NCBI RefSeq assembly: GCF_000429525.1 | Contig: NZ_AUCA01000007.1 | Span: 1-64,000, forward strand | Direction: 5' to 3' | DNA length: 64,000 nucleotides | From: Alicyclobacillus contaminans DSM 17975 | GTDB lineage: Bacteria; Bacillota; Bacilli; Alicyclobacillales; Alicyclobacillaceae | Shown here: piece by piece, positions 8,110 to 19,136 of the stretch | How positions within the stretch are numbered: the first letter of the stretch is position 1 | How the letters are laid out: every line of letters begins with the position of its first letter | Notes under the pieces: model-generated | Database searches by the model: none | What the model was told of the DNA's origin: nothing | Seen by the model: only the letters and a program-made list of their open reading frames with translations | Position numbers and translations under genes: made by a program

Positions 8110-9309
8110 ATGTCAGAGAACGTATGGCTGGTCGAATACGTTCGAACACCGATTGGCCGCGTTGGCGGGGCCTTGAAGAGCGTGCGCCCGGATGATTTGG
8201 CGGCCATCGTCATTGCGGAAGTCGTCAAGCGATCCGGGATTGACGGCGCACAGGTGGATGATGTCGTCTTCGGTTGTGCGAACCAGGCGGGGGAAGACAA
8301 TCGCAACGTGGCGCGGATGGCCGCACTGCTCGCGGGACTGCCGGAAACCGTGCCTGGGGTGACGGTCAACCGGCTGTGTGCCTCTGGGCTGGATGCGTTC
8401 AATCAGGCGGCGCGAGCGATTGCCCTCGGTGACGCCGATATCATGATTGCCGGCGGCGTGGAAAGCATGACCCGGGCACCACTTGTCCTGCAAAAGCCAG
8501 AAACCGAATTTGTACGCGGTAACCAAACGATGTGGGATACTCAACTCGGCTGGCGGATGGAGAATCCCAACTTTCCCTATCCCACGGAAGCTCTCGGCGT
8601 GACCGCAGAAAATGTTGCTGAGAAATACAACATCAGCCGGGAAGATCAGGATGCGTTTGCTCTCCGGAGCCAGCAAAAAGCGCGGAAAGCGCAGGAGAAC
8701 GGAATTTTCGCAGAGGAAATCGTGCCGGTGCTGGTCCGCGAACGTAAGCAGGAACGGTGGGTCACAGAGGACGAACATCTGCGTCCGGACACCACGCTGG
8801 AAACCCTCGCAAAATTACGGCCCGTGTTTAAAGCAGACGGCACAGTGACGGCCGGGAACTCATCCGGCATCAATGACGGCGCTGCTGCGCTGCTGCTGGT
8901 CTCGGAAAGGCGGGGCCGGGAACTCGGCCTGAAACCGCTCGCCCGCTATGTGGCCAGCACCAGCGCCGGGGTCAGTCCGTCGTTCATGGGGATTGGGCCG
9001 ATTCCCGCCACCCGCAAAGTGCTTGCCCGCACTGGACTCGCTATTGACGATATGGACTGGATTGAATTGAATGAAGCGTTTGCTTCACAATCTGTCGCAT
9101 GCATCCGTGAACTCGGGATGGATGAATCCCGCGTTAACCCACATGGTGGGGCCATCGCCCTTGGCCATCCGCTTGGTTGCTCAGGCGCCCGTTTGGTGGG
9201 AACGCTCGCCCGTCAGCTGGCGAGGACCGAAGCGCGTTACGGCCTTGTCACTTTGTGTGTGGGCGTTGGCCAAGGTGTAGCCACCATTTTGGAGCGCGTT
9301 ACGCCGTAA
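8110..9309 (+). CDS. Acetyl-CoA acyltransferase (thiolase)
   Basis: This 399-residue degradative thiolase has nucleophile C90 in [11 protein letters not shown], the [15 protein letters not shown] block with the catalytic histidine, and CVGVGQG near the C-terminus, where the second cysteine sits in a CVGVG and not the usual CIGGG context. It would cleave a 3-oxoacyl-CoA to acetyl-CoA and a shorter acyl-CoA, completing the route from the CoA-transferase. The ATG at 8110 has AAGGAG 8 bases upstream, so the in-frame GTG at 8101 is rejected. It is the last gene of the operon. 3-Oxoadipyl-CoA thiolase (PcaF) is a close alternative. Confidence 0.9.
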   Translation: MSENVWLVEYVRTPIGRVGGALKSVRPDDLAAIVIAEVVKRSGIDGAQVDDVVFGCANQAGEDNRNVARMAALLAGLPETVPGVTVNRLCASGLDAFNQAARAIALGDADIMIAGGVESMTRAPLVLQKPETEFVRGNQTMWDTQLGWRMENPNFPYPTEALGVTAENVAEKYNISREDQDAFALRSQQKARKAQENGIFAEEIVPVLVRERKQERWVTEDEHLRPDTTLETLAKLRPVFKADGTVTAGNSSGINDGAAALLLVSERRGRELGLKPLARYVASTSAGVSPSFMGIGPIPATRKVLARTGLAIDDMDWIELNEAFASQSVACIRELGMDESRVNPHGGAIALGHPLGCSGARLVGTLARQLARTEARYGLVTLCVGVGQGVATILERVTP

Positions 9310-9411
9310 AGGATTTGCAAGAAAAGACGACCTATTCCACTGAGGCCAATAGACAATTCCGATAGACCGCGTGGGAGCTCCGTTACCGAACCCAACTTCA
9401 TGCAAAAGCAG

Positions 9412-9441
9412 TTCGTCAGAGTCTTGCGCTGCGGCTATAAT
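9412..9441 (+). promoter_or_regulatory. Promoter of the DUF896 gene
   Basis: A perfect TATAAT -10 box lies at 9436-9441, with a weak TTCGTC at 9412-9417 as -35 (18-base spacer). It lies 40 bases before the 9482 start, in the gap after the thiolase gene. Confidence 0.5.
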
Positions 9442-9481
9442 AACGGGGACTGGACTGTTGTGTAAGGAAAGGATCGATGGC

Positions 9482-9685
9482 ATGCTGCCGAAAGCGAAGT
9501 TGGACCGGATCAATGCCCTGGCGCGCAAACAGAAGCAGACGGGGTTAACGCCCAGCGAAGTCGAAGAACAGAAGGCCCTGCGGATGGAATACCTGGCTGC
9601 CTTCCGCAAGGCGTTTCGCGAACAGTTGGAACAGATTGAGTGGGTGGACGACGCGGATACCCCCACAAAGCCGCCGCTGCAATGA
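9482..9685 (+). CDS. DUF896 (YnzC family) small protein
   Basis: The 67-residue protein starts MLPKAKLDRINALARKQK and continues GLTPSEVEEQKALRMEYLAAFR, the two-helix hairpin of DUF896/YnzC. B. subtilis YnzC is encoded with SOS genes, but no LexA box is seen here. The start is the ATG at 9482 with AAGGAAAGGA upstream, since the longer frame lacks a ribosome site. It stands alone between the thiolase gene and a small membrane protein gene. Function is unknown. Confidence 0.85.
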   Translation: MLPKAKLDRINALARKQKQTGLTPSEVEEQKALRMEYLAAFRKAFREQLEQIEWVDDADTPTKPPLQ

Positions 9686-9825
9686 CGGTGTTCCACGTGG
9701 GGGCTCCGCCCGGGCCCCGGGGTCTTGGCATCAGCGGGAGGAGGGCGGCGCATCCGTTCGTCGCATGGTTGCAGTGCCGAAGCCACTCTTCCCTCCGTTT
9801 TCAATCTCCTGAACGATCCGACTTT

Positions 9826-10053
9826 TTATCCACAAGCTGGAGCTCCCCCTGATTTCCTGCCCCTCATTTTGTACCATAGACAAAAAACCACACACCCCAG
9901 ACTCACTTGAATGACAAAAACGATGTCCGAGTCTGAATGTGGGTAAAGTTTTCGGATAAAAAATCCGGTGATCAGCCCAGTCATCATCAGCGTAAACAAC
10001 AAAACAATGAACATTCTCATCGGTTCGAAAATGAACAGGATGAACGTTTTCAT
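9826..10053 (-). CDS. Small membrane protein, unknown
   Basis: This 75-residue hypothetical protein has two hydrophobic segments, about residues 12-32 (MRMFIVLLFTLMMTGLITGF) and 42-60, joined by a short charged loop and ending in a basic tail. AGGGGG lies 4 bases before the ATG at 10053. It matches no family I can name. The flanks 9686-9825 and 10054-10311 show no other gene, only G+C-rich spacer. Confidence 0.5.
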   Translation of the reverse strand: MKTFILFIFEPMRMFIVLLFTLMMTGLITGFFIRKLYPHSDSDIVFVIQVSLGCVVFCLWYKMRGRKSGGAPACG

Positions 10054-10311
10054 GGTTCCCCCTGAGCAGACGCCATATCACCAAAACTACAACCAAACAC
10101 ATCGCCTGTAAAGGAGCTCCTATCCGACAACCTCTCTGACCTTCGCCATTCGTCCCATCCGGAAGCCCTTCCATGAATGCATCAAAACGGCTGCCCACCG
10201 GCCCCCGCGAGATCAGGCTATCGATGCTCCATTGTCTCCTTGCCCGCATGGATTCATTGCGAGGATGGCCGGCGACACCGTATGATGATGACATCGAAAG
10301 GTGGGTTCTCC

Positions 10312-11142
10312 ATGTTGCACATTGAGCGCGTGACCACACTCGAGGCGTGCGCCGCCTGCAGGTCTCTGGCAGAAGCCGTATGGGGCGAGGGTGCCGCCTG
10401 CTCGACCGCGCAGTTGCTGGTGCATGCCAAATACGGCGGTGTCGTGTTGATTGCCTATGATTCCGGTGAACCCGTCGGTTTCCTATTCAGTTTTCCGGTT
10501 TTGTATCGCGGAGAGTGGGTGCTCTGGTCCCACGAAACCGCGGTGCTACCGGATTTTTTGCATCGAGGCATCGGCAGCGAGCTCAAGCGGACCCAACGTC
10601 GGTTGGCCGCAGAACTCGGGTACCGGACCATTGCCTGGACATTCGATCCGCTCATCGCCCGCAATGCTCACTTCAATTTGCGCAAGCTCGGAGCCAGTGT
10701 GGCGGAGTTCCAGCGCAACGTCTATGGGCAGGATCCGGGGGATAGGGTCAATCGTGGGATTGAGACGGACCGGTTCATTGCGGTCTGGCCTGCGGCTGTT
10801 GAACCCGAAGCCGTGCCGCAGGTCACGAGCGACAGGGTACCCGAGACGCTGGTGTTGGCGGTGGCGGAGGACGAGGCACCGCAACTGCAGCCGCTGGTGA
10901 CTGCCCTGGCCAATCCGGAGACGTTGGATTCGGATGTCACCGGTGACCTGCCGGACGTTGTTGGGACCGCCATTCCACTTCGGTTTGAGCAGATGCTGCA
11001 GACGCGAACCGCGCAGGCATGGGCGTGGCGTTATGCGTTCCGCACTGCGGCGGAGCGGCTGTGGGCGGGCGGGTACCGGCCGACGCAGATCATCCGGCGC
11101 CATCGAGATGCCGTGTATTGTTGGGAGAAAGGGGTCGTATGA
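10312..11142 (+). CDS. GNAT N-acyltransferase (COG3375 type), likely D-amino acid N-succinyltransferase
   Basis: The 276-residue protein has an N-terminal GNAT fold (LWSHETAVLPDFLHRGIGSELKR, about 64-86, is the acyl-CoA loop) and a C-terminal extension as in COG3375. In Geobacillus such a protein is encoded with an N-succinylamino acid racemase and an M20 hydrolase and adds succinyl groups to D-amino acids. The next two genes here are exactly those. AAAGGTGG precedes the ATG at 10312 by 7 bases. The end overlaps the racemase start as ATGA. Acyl-donor choice (succinyl or acetyl) is inferred from context. Confidence 0.8.
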   Translation: MLHIERVTTLEACAACRSLAEAVWGEGAACSTAQLLVHAKYGGVVLIAYDSGEPVGFLFSFPVLYRGEWVLWSHETAVLPDFLHRGIGSELKRTQRRLAAELGYRTIAWTFDPLIARNAHFNLRKLGASVAEFQRNVYGQDPGDRVNRGIETDRFIAVWPAAVEPEAVPQVTSDRVPETLVLAVAEDEAPQLQPLVTALANPETLDSDVTGDLPDVVGTAIPLRFEQMLQTRTAQAWAWRYAFRTAAERLWAGGYRPTQIIRRHRDAVYCWEKGVV

Positions 11143-12284
11143 TGAAGATACAATCGGTGACCTTGCGGCGCCTGCTGACGCCCATGCGCGAGCCGTTTCA
11201 GACGTCGTTTGGGACAGAGGAAGACAAAGATGTCGTCATTGTTGAACTGCGGACCGCGAACGGTGGGGTGGGCTTCGGCGAGTGTGTCGCCAGCACCGCG
11301 CCGCTGTACAGCGAGGAAACCAATGACACCGCGTGGCATGTGATGGAACGGTTTCTCATCCCAAAGTTGTTTGAACTGGACATCCAATCCGCAGCCGACC
11401 TGCGGTCGGTATCCATCGCGTTTGCACCCATCAAGCGCAACAACATGGCCAAAGCGGCGCTGGAGATGGCGGTCTGGGATGCATGGGCAAACGAACAACA
11501 GACTCCTCTGCCCGAACTGCTTGGCGGTGAACGGAGAGAAATTCCGGTGGGCATCAGTGTGGGCATTCAGCCGACCATTCCGGATTTGCTGAGAAAAATC
11601 GAGGGCTATCTCGAGCAGGGATTCCAGCGAATCAAAGTAAAGGTCAAACCGGGCTGGGACGTGGACGTTCTGCGCGCCATCCGGCAAGCGTTTGGGGACA
11701 TCCCGTTGATGGCGGATGCCAACAGCGCGTATCGCTTGGACGATGCGGATCATCTGCGAAAGTTTGACGAATTTGGCCTGATGATGGTGGAGCAGCCGCT
11801 GGCGCACGACGACATCATTGACCACGCCGCGTTGCAACGCCGCTTAGTAACCCCGATTTGCCTGGACGAGAGCATTCACAGCGCCGCAGACGCGCGCAAG
11901 GCGATGGAGCTTGGCGCATGTAAAATCATCAACCTGAAGCTGGGGCGCGTCGGCGGGTTCGCGGAAGCGCTGCAGATTCACGAGCTTTGCCGGCGACAGG
12001 GGATTGATCTGTGGTGCGGCGGCATGTTGGAGACCGGCATTGGTCGCCTGCACAATATTGCCATCACCTCGCTGCCTGGCTTCACACTGCCTGGGGACAC
12101 GGCGCCGAGTGCCCGTTATTTTGAACAAGACATCATCCATCCTCCTGTGACGTTCTCGGCACCGGGAACTCTCGCGGTCGAACCGCTGTGTGGAGTGGCG
12201 GACAGAGTGCGGCGAGAGCGGTTGGACGCGTGGACGGTCAAGGTGCAGACGTACGAAGCGTCTCGTGAAGGAGTCGGTGGCTGA
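11139..12284 (+). CDS. menC: o-Succinylbenzoate synthase / N-succinylamino acid racemase (MenC family)
   Basis: This 381-residue enolase-superfamily protein has the KxK acid-base pair (K168, K170 in KVKPGWD), metal ligands D193 (MADANS), E218 (VEQP) and D243 (LDES), and the facing lysine K267 (NLKLGR). The family shares OSBS (menaquinone) and NSAR (racemase) activities. Placement between an acyltransferase and an M20 deacylase, with no other men gene nearby, favours racemase work here, and it may do both. The start is the ATG at 11139, or 11142, behind AAAGGGG. The TGATG junction with the next gene indicates coupling. Confidence 0.88.
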   Translation: MMKIQSVTLRRLLTPMREPFQTSFGTEEDKDVVIVELRTANGGVGFGECVASTAPLYSEETNDTAWHVMERFLIPKLFELDIQSAADLRSVSIAFAPIKRNNMAKAALEMAVWDAWANEQQTPLPELLGGERREIPVGISVGIQPTIPDLLRKIEGYLEQGFQRIKVKVKPGWDVDVLRAIRQAFGDIPLMADANSAYRLDDADHLRKFDEFGLMMVEQPLAHDDIIDHAALQRRLVTPICLDESIHSAADARKAMELGACKIINLKLGRVGGFAEALQIHELCRRQGIDLWCGGMLETGIGRLHNIAITSLPGFTLPGDTAPSARYFEQDIIHPPVTFSAPGTLAVEPLCGVADRVRRERLDAWTVKVQTYEASREGVGG

Positions 12285-13462
12285 TGACACGCTGGAAAAC
12301 CGCGCTATCGGCCATGCGGCCAGAGTTGGAAGCCTTGTTTCAGCATCTGCACACCCATCCGGAAATCAGTTGGCAGGAATATGACACCACACGCTACCTG
12401 GCCGAACGCCTAACGGATTGGGGATTCCGGGTTCGACGATTCGAAACGTGCACGGGATTGACGGCTGACTGGGGACCCGATACAGGTCCCACGGTGGCGC
12501 TTCGTACCGATATCGACGCCCTCTGGCAGGTGGTGGACGGCGAATGGCAGGCGAATCATTCGTGCGGCCACGACGGGCACATGACCGTGGTGACGGGCGC
12601 TCTGCGATTACTTCAGCAGGCGTTTCCCACCTCGCCGGTCCGCATCCGCGCCATCTATCAACCGGCGGAGGAAACCGGAGAAGGCGCGCGCCAAATGGTT
12701 GAACTCGGTGCCCTGGACGACGTGGTGTTTCTGTTCGGGGTGCATCTGCGGCCGAAGGAGGAACTGAGCAGTGGCCAGTTTTCTGCGTGCATCCGCAACG
12801 GCGGCGCCATCCAAATCGATGGGCGCATCACGGGCACGGCCGCGCACGGCGCTCGGCCGCACCTCGGGGTGAACGCCATCGAGGCGGCCATCGCGGGCTG
12901 GCAGGCCGTGCAAACGCTGCACTTTCCGCCCATGATCCCGCATTCGGTCAAAATCACACGGCTGGAGGGCGGTGGCCAGAGCACCAATATCATTCCCGAT
13001 ACTGCGCAGTTTTCCTTTGATTTGCGGGCCGAGACGAACGAGTTGCTGGACCAGCTCGTACACCAGGTGGAATCCAGGGTCCGCCAGGCGTGTGCCATGA
13101 TGGGGGCGGAGGTGGAATTTCACCGCGGATCCCGGGTGATGGCCGCACAGGTCGACGATACGGCCCGCCGTTTGCTGGCGGAAGCCATTGTGGACTGCTT
13201 CGGCGAGGCAGCGTTGGTGCCCGAGGTGGTGACACCAGGGGCGGAGGACTTTCATTACTACACGGCGTTGCGCCCGGACGTGAAAGCGACGATGCTCGGG
13301 CTTGGCTGCAATCTGACGCCGGGATTGCACCATCCGAAGATGCACTTTGATCGGGAATGCCTGTTGGACGGCGCGGAAATTTTGGCGGAGGCCGCGGCGC
13401 GGGCTGCCCGGATGCTGGGGATGGAGCGCGTGTCGCCGGATCATTCAGCGAGCGGAGCTTAG
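12284..13462 (+). CDS. M20 family amidohydrolase, likely N-acyl-L-amino acid deacylase
   Basis: The 392-residue M20 metallopeptidase-type amidohydrolase has SCGHDGHM with metal-binding C and H residues (about 90), PAEETGEGA with the catalytic glutamate pair (about 127-130), a dimerisation domain (about 180-290) and the late GAEDFHYYT motif with a metal-binding glutamate. It would remove the acyl group from the L-isomer made by the racemase, pulling D- to L-amino acid conversion forward. Its ATG shares a base with the previous stop. Other N-acyl substrates such as N-acetylcysteine or indole conjugates cannot be excluded. Confidence 0.87.
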   Translation: MTRWKTALSAMRPELEALFQHLHTHPEISWQEYDTTRYLAERLTDWGFRVRRFETCTGLTADWGPDTGPTVALRTDIDALWQVVDGEWQANHSCGHDGHMTVVTGALRLLQQAFPTSPVRIRAIYQPAEETGEGARQMVELGALDDVVFLFGVHLRPKEELSSGQFSACIRNGGAIQIDGRITGTAAHGARPHLGVNAIEAAIAGWQAVQTLHFPPMIPHSVKITRLEGGGQSTNIIPDTAQFSFDLRAETNELLDQLVHQVESRVRQACAMMGAEVEFHRGSRVMAAQVDDTARRLLAEAIVDCFGEAALVPEVVTPGAEDFHYYTALRPDVKATMLGLGCNLTPGLHHPKMHFDRECLLDGAEILAEAAARAARMLGMERVSPDHSASGA

Positions 13463-13615
13463 AAGTGGCGCCAGAAAAGTACGTCTTTTCATAATCGTAG
13501 AAATGGTATATCATTTGCTGGAAATGATGACAGAACATGCACCAATCAACAGCGGTCTGAAAGCCGAGATGGATGGGTACCTCGTTCCGAAATCTTGCCG
13601 AAGAAGGTGAGATGC

Positions 13616-14050
13616 ATGGTTTGGTGGGAATGGTTGATTGCGGCAGCGGTGCTCGGCATTGTGGAAGTGCTGACCGTGACGTTCGTCCTGCTGTGGATTG
13701 CCATTGGGGCGTTGATCACGGCGTTCCTGACACCGTTCGTTCCAACCCCGTGGATGCAATTGCTCATTTTTGCCGTAATCAGTGTGATCTCGTTGATTGC
13801 GACTCGGCCTTTGGTGCGCCGGTGGCGATCGCCGCGGGGCCTGCCGCTGCAGCGAGATCATATGGTGGGGCAGCGCGGGGTGGTGGTCACCGCCGTGGAG
13901 CCGGGTGCATACGCGACGGTGCGCGTCAAAGGAGACCTGTGGAGCGCCCGATGCGACCAGCCCCTGAAGGAAGGCCAGGAAGTCGCGGTGGTGGCGGTGT
14001 CATCCGCTGTGCTCACGGTGGTACCTGTAAAGGAGGCGTTTGACCAATGA
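13616..14050 (+). CDS. NfeD family membrane protein
   Basis: The 144-residue NfeD-like protein has two or three N-terminal membrane helices (about 3-65) and a C-terminal OB-fold-like domain (MVGQRGVVVTAVEPGAYATV...). Short NfeD proteins pair with SPFH/stomatin proteins to organise membrane microdomains, and the next gene is one. The ATG at 13616 has AAGGTGA 5 bases upstream. The ATGA overlap with the SPFH gene supports a complex. The gap 13463-13615 likely holds the promoter near TATATC (about 13508), but no -35 box is clear. Confidence 0.85.
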   Translation: MVWWEWLIAAAVLGIVEVLTVTFVLLWIAIGALITAFLTPFVPTPWMQLLIFAVISVISLIATRPLVRRWRSPRGLPLQRDHMVGQRGVVVTAVEPGAYATVRVKGDLWSARCDQPLKEGQEVAVVAVSSAVLTVVPVKEAFDQ

Positions 14051-14985
14051 TCCCGACCATTATCCTGATTCTGATTGTCATTCTGGTATTGGTCACAATT
14101 CTGCGGAGTATTCGCATCATTCCCCAGCAGCGCGTGGCGATTGTGGAACGCTTGGGCAAGTATCACGCGACGCTGAATCCCGGTGTCAATTTGATCATTC
14201 CGTTTATCGACCGCGTGGCCCGCACGATTGATCTCCGCACGCAGCAGGTGGTGGTGCCGCCGCAGATGGTGATTACGAGAGATAACGTGCAGATTCAGAT
14301 AGACACCGTTTTTTTCTACACGGTGACCGATCCGAAAACGGCCACGTACAACATCGCCAATGTGGTGCAGGGTATCCAGAACATTACAGCCGCCAATATC
14401 CGCCAGGTGGTTGGACACATGGAATTGGATGAAACATTGGCAGGGAGAGATAAAATCAGCCTCTCGCTGCGCACGGCGCTCGACGAGGTCACGGAGCAAT
14501 GGGGCGTTCGCATTGACCGTGTGGAGATTGTGGACATCAAGCCGCCGAAGGAAATTCAGGATGCGATGGAAAAGCAAATGAAGGCGGAGCGGGAGAAGCG
14601 CGCCAACATCCTGCAGGCGGAGGGGGAGCGGCAGGCGGCCATTCTCAAAGCTGAAGGTGAGAAACAGAGCGTGATTCTGCGCGCGGAAGGTGAAAAGGAG
14701 TCGCGCATTCGCGAAGCGGAAGGTCTGCGTCAGGCGCAGCAGTTGGAGGCCGAGGGCCGGGCTCAGGCCATTCGCCTGGTGGCGGAGGCGGAGAAGCAGC
14801 GGATTCAGATGCTGCAGTCAGCCGGATTGGACAGCAAGGTGCTGACCTACCAGTCTTTCGATGCGTTGAAGGGTATGGCCGACGGCCAGGCGACCACGCT
14901 GTTTGTTCCGTCCGAGGCGATGAGTGTGCTCAGCGCCCTCGGAGCCATCAAGACCGCGCTGTCGCAAACGCCGGAACAGGACTGA
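14047..14985 (+). CDS. SPFH/Band 7 domain protein (stomatin/QmcA type)
   Basis: The 312-residue protein has one N-terminal membrane anchor (about 3-20), a Band 7 domain (about 20-180, with RVAIVERLGKYHATLNPGVN) and a long Ala/Glu-rich coiled coil with repeated AEGE(R/K) units (about 185-265). This is the stomatin/paraslipin architecture of membrane-scaffold proteins. It differs from FloA, which has a hairpin anchor and belongs with a long NfeD. Translation is coupled to the NfeD gene. A two-sided terminator follows. Confidence 0.9.
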   Translation: MIPTIILILIVILVLVTILRSIRIIPQQRVAIVERLGKYHATLNPGVNLIIPFIDRVARTIDLRTQQVVVPPQMVITRDNVQIQIDTVFFYTVTDPKTATYNIANVVQGIQNITAANIRQVVGHMELDETLAGRDKISLSLRTALDEVTEQWGVRIDRVEIVDIKPPKEIQDAMEKQMKAEREKRANILQAEGERQAAILKAEGEKQSVILRAEGEKESRIREAEGLRQAQQLEAEGRAQAIRLVAEAEKQRIQMLQSAGLDSKVLTYQSFDALKGMADGQATTLFVPSEAMSVLSALGAIKTALSQTPEQD

Positions 14986-15003
14986 TTCATCGCGCATGGC
15001 GCG

Positions 15004-15033
15004 AAAGCCTCCGGGCTTGTGCCCGGAGGCTTT
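15004..15033. terminator. Bidirectional terminator
   Basis: A 13-bp perfect stem (15004-15016 with 15021-15033) and TTGT loop lies between the convergent SPFH and mccB genes. Short T-runs from the stem itself occur on both strands. Confidence 0.75.
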
Positions 15034-15067
15034 GTGCTGGGCCGGGGCCGGTGCACCGGGCCCCTGG

Positions 15068-17184
<2,117 letters not shown>

Positions 17185-17238
17185 CTACTCCTTTCTGCGC
17201 CCGTAGGCCTATTTCTGACAATGTACGCGGCCGGGGCG

Positions 17239-17922
17239 TCAGGAGAGCGCGTAGCGTCCAAACCGCTTTTCCAGGTATCCCTGCGCGTACGACAGGACAG
17301 TGCTGAACAGCAGGTAAATCACGGCCGCCTCGAGGTAGGTGGCCAGTGGCGCGTAGGCCGCGGCGGTGATCTCCTGGGCCACCTGGAACAGCTCACGGAC
17401 AGTGATCACTGCGGCCAACGACGTATCTTTGACCAGGCTGATGAAAGAGTTGGCCAGCGGCGGTACAGCCACGCGTGCAGCCTGGGGCAGCACAATGAGG
17501 TACAGCACCTGGCGGTTGGTCATGCCGAGCGATTGCGCCGCTTCCCACTGTCCCTTCGGTATGGACTGAATGGCTGCGCGGATCACTTCCGAGTTGTAGG
17601 CGCCCACATTGAGCGTGAAGCCAATCACGGCCGCAGGAAATGCCGGCAGGGTGATACCGACGCCGGGCAGCCCATAAAAAATGATGAACAATTGCACGAG
17701 CAGCGGCGTGCCGCGAATGACCCACACGTAAAAGCGGGCCACCGCCACCAGTGGCGCAAGCCCGGACAAACGCGCGAGCGCAGTGAGCAGTGCCAAAATC
17801 AAACCGAACGCAAACGAGACCAGGGTGAGTGGAACGGTCCACTCCACCCCGGCTATCAGCAAAGGCAGGAAATGCACTGCCCAGTATTGCAACAGTTGCG
17901 GAAAAGTCATGCCGTCCATCAT
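17239..17922 (-). CDS. Amino acid ABC transporter permease (cystine/polar amino acid type)
   Basis: This 227-residue HisM/GlnP-family permease has about five membrane helices and the EAA loop (GQWEAAQSLGMTNRQVLYLIVLPQAARVAVPP, about 120-150) that docks on the ATPase. It sits between a binding protein and mccA/mccB, so L-cystine or a related sulfur amino acid is the likely cargo. No ATP-binding subunit gene is in the operon, so it must borrow one from elsewhere. The start is taken as the ATG at 17922, 14 bases after the binding protein gene. In-frame ATGs at 17919 and 17910 are also possible. Confidence 0.88.
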   Translation of the reverse strand: MMDGMTFPQLLQYWAVHFLPLLIAGVEWTVPLTLVSFAFGLILALLTALARLSGLAPLVAVARFYVWVIRGTPLLVQLFIIFYGLPGVGITLPAFPAAVIGFTLNVGAYNSEVIRAAIQSIPKGQWEAAQSLGMTNRQVLYLIVLPQAARVAVPPLANSFISLVKDTSLAAVITVRELFQVAQEITAAAYAPLATYLEAAVIYLLFSTVLSYAQGYLEKRFGRYALS

Positions 17923-17935
17923 GGGCTCAACATCC

Positions 17936-18763
17936 TTACTTGGACACGTCGACGCCGAAATACTTCTCAGAAATCTTCAGGTACGTTCCGTCCTTTTTCA
18001 TATCGGCGAGCGCTTTGTTCACGGCTTGGACCAGCTCCGGGTTCCCCTTGGGCATGGCGAAGCCTTCCTCGGCCGCGTTGTTCCAACTGGCCACCACTTT
18101 CAGCGGTGCATTGGGGTGGTGCTTTTTGAAGTCGAGAAACGACAGTTCATCGTTGACCGTGGCGTCAATACGTCCAGACTCAAGCAGTGAAATGGCTTCG
18201 TTGAAGCCGCTGACCGGTTGAATGTGGGCCCCGTTCTGCCGCGCGATGTCGGCCAAATTGCTGGTCAGTGACTGACCGGCCGTGTGGCCCTTGAGGTCTT
18301 TGAAGCTCTTGATGGTGTTGTTGTCACTGCGGACAATCAACACTGCCCGTGACACGATGTAGGGTGTGGAAAAGTCATACTTGGCCTTGCGCTCAGGTGT
18401 GATGGCCACTTCGTCAGCCACCATATCATACCGGTGACTGAACAGACCTTCAAGCAAACCATCCCATTGGGACTCTACGAACTTGGGCTTGACACCCAGG
18501 CGCTGCGCCACCTGTTCTGCAATTTCCACGTCAAAACCGGTCAGCTTGCCTGTGTTGTCGTGATAGTCAAATGGGGCATAGGTCCCCTCGGTACCGATGG
18601 TGATGGTGCCCTGCTGTTTAATCGTTTGATACAGGTTGCCGCTGCCAGCCGTGCTGCTGTTGGCGGAGTTGCCCTGCCCGGATGTGCCCGACGTGTTCGC
18701 TCCGCAGGCAGTCATGGCGAACATGGACAGAATCAAGCCGCTGATGACGAATGTTTTTTTCAT
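17936..18763 (-). CDS. Amino acid ABC transporter substrate-binding lipoprotein (cystine type)
   Basis: The 275-residue extracellular binding protein (SBP_bac_3 family) has a signal peptide with lipobox MTAC-G at about residue 21, a Ser/Gly/Asn-rich linker (24-45) and the ligand domain starting GTITIGTEGTYAPFDY, the typical polar amino acid-binding opening. GGGGAGAG lies 4 bases before the ATG at 18763. It is the first gene of the operon with permease, mccA and mccB, which points to cystine or another sulfur compound. Confidence 0.9.
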   Translation of the reverse strand: MKKTFVISGLILSMFAMTACGANTSGTSGQGNSANSSTAGSGNLYQTIKQQGTITIGTEGTYAPFDYHDNTGKLTGFDVEIAEQVAQRLGVKPKFVESQWDGLLEGLFSHRYDMVADEVAITPERKAKYDFSTPYIVSRAVLIVRSDNNTIKSFKDLKGHTAGQSLTSNLADIARQNGAHIQPVSGFNEAISLLESGRIDATVNDELSFLDFKKHHPNAPLKVVASWNNAAEEGFAMPKGNPELVQAVNKALADMKKDGTYLKISEKYFGVDVSK

Positions 18764-18807
18764 ATTTCTCTCCCCACTCCTATAGTAACAGACCATAAAC
18801 CCTATAT

Positions 18808-18836
18808 ATCATATATAGTTACAAGGGATTAGACAA
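18808..18836 (-). promoter_or_regulatory. Sigma-A promoter of the sulfur amino acid operon
   Basis: On the minus strand TTGTCT (18831-18836), a 17-base spacer and TATGAT (18808-18813) lie 45 bases before the binding-protein start. An AT-rich CTATATATNATATATAG palindrome overlaps the -10 box. The rest of the 373-base gap (18837-19136) shows no further recognised feature. Confidence 0.65.
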
Positions 18837-19136
18837 GGCGGTCTGGCACGTCGGTGCTCGTTCTTTGACACAACGGCGAATCGTGTGCCACGCAATACCG
18901 CGCGGCTCCCGTTTATTATCCGGCGTTCGCGAATCTGTATGCAATGGATGAAGTCATCGTATCACCGTGGATCCAACTCAGAAAAAATCGAGCATCCACG
19001 TGGGGAATCCGGTATGATAACCGTAGAGAACATCGGGGTGATGTGGTTGTCCACAGACGCTGCGTGCGCCAGCTGAGGCCTGCACGCAAGGCGTTCGGAC
19101 AAGCAGACACGGGGATGGAACAAGGGTGAACCGTCC

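Noticed and set aside
1145-9309. Beta-ketoadipate (aromatic) pathway
   Set aside because: CoA-transferase, thiolase and a CMD protein could suggest it, but the dioxygenase and cycloisomerase genes are absent and AtoE favours short-chain acids.
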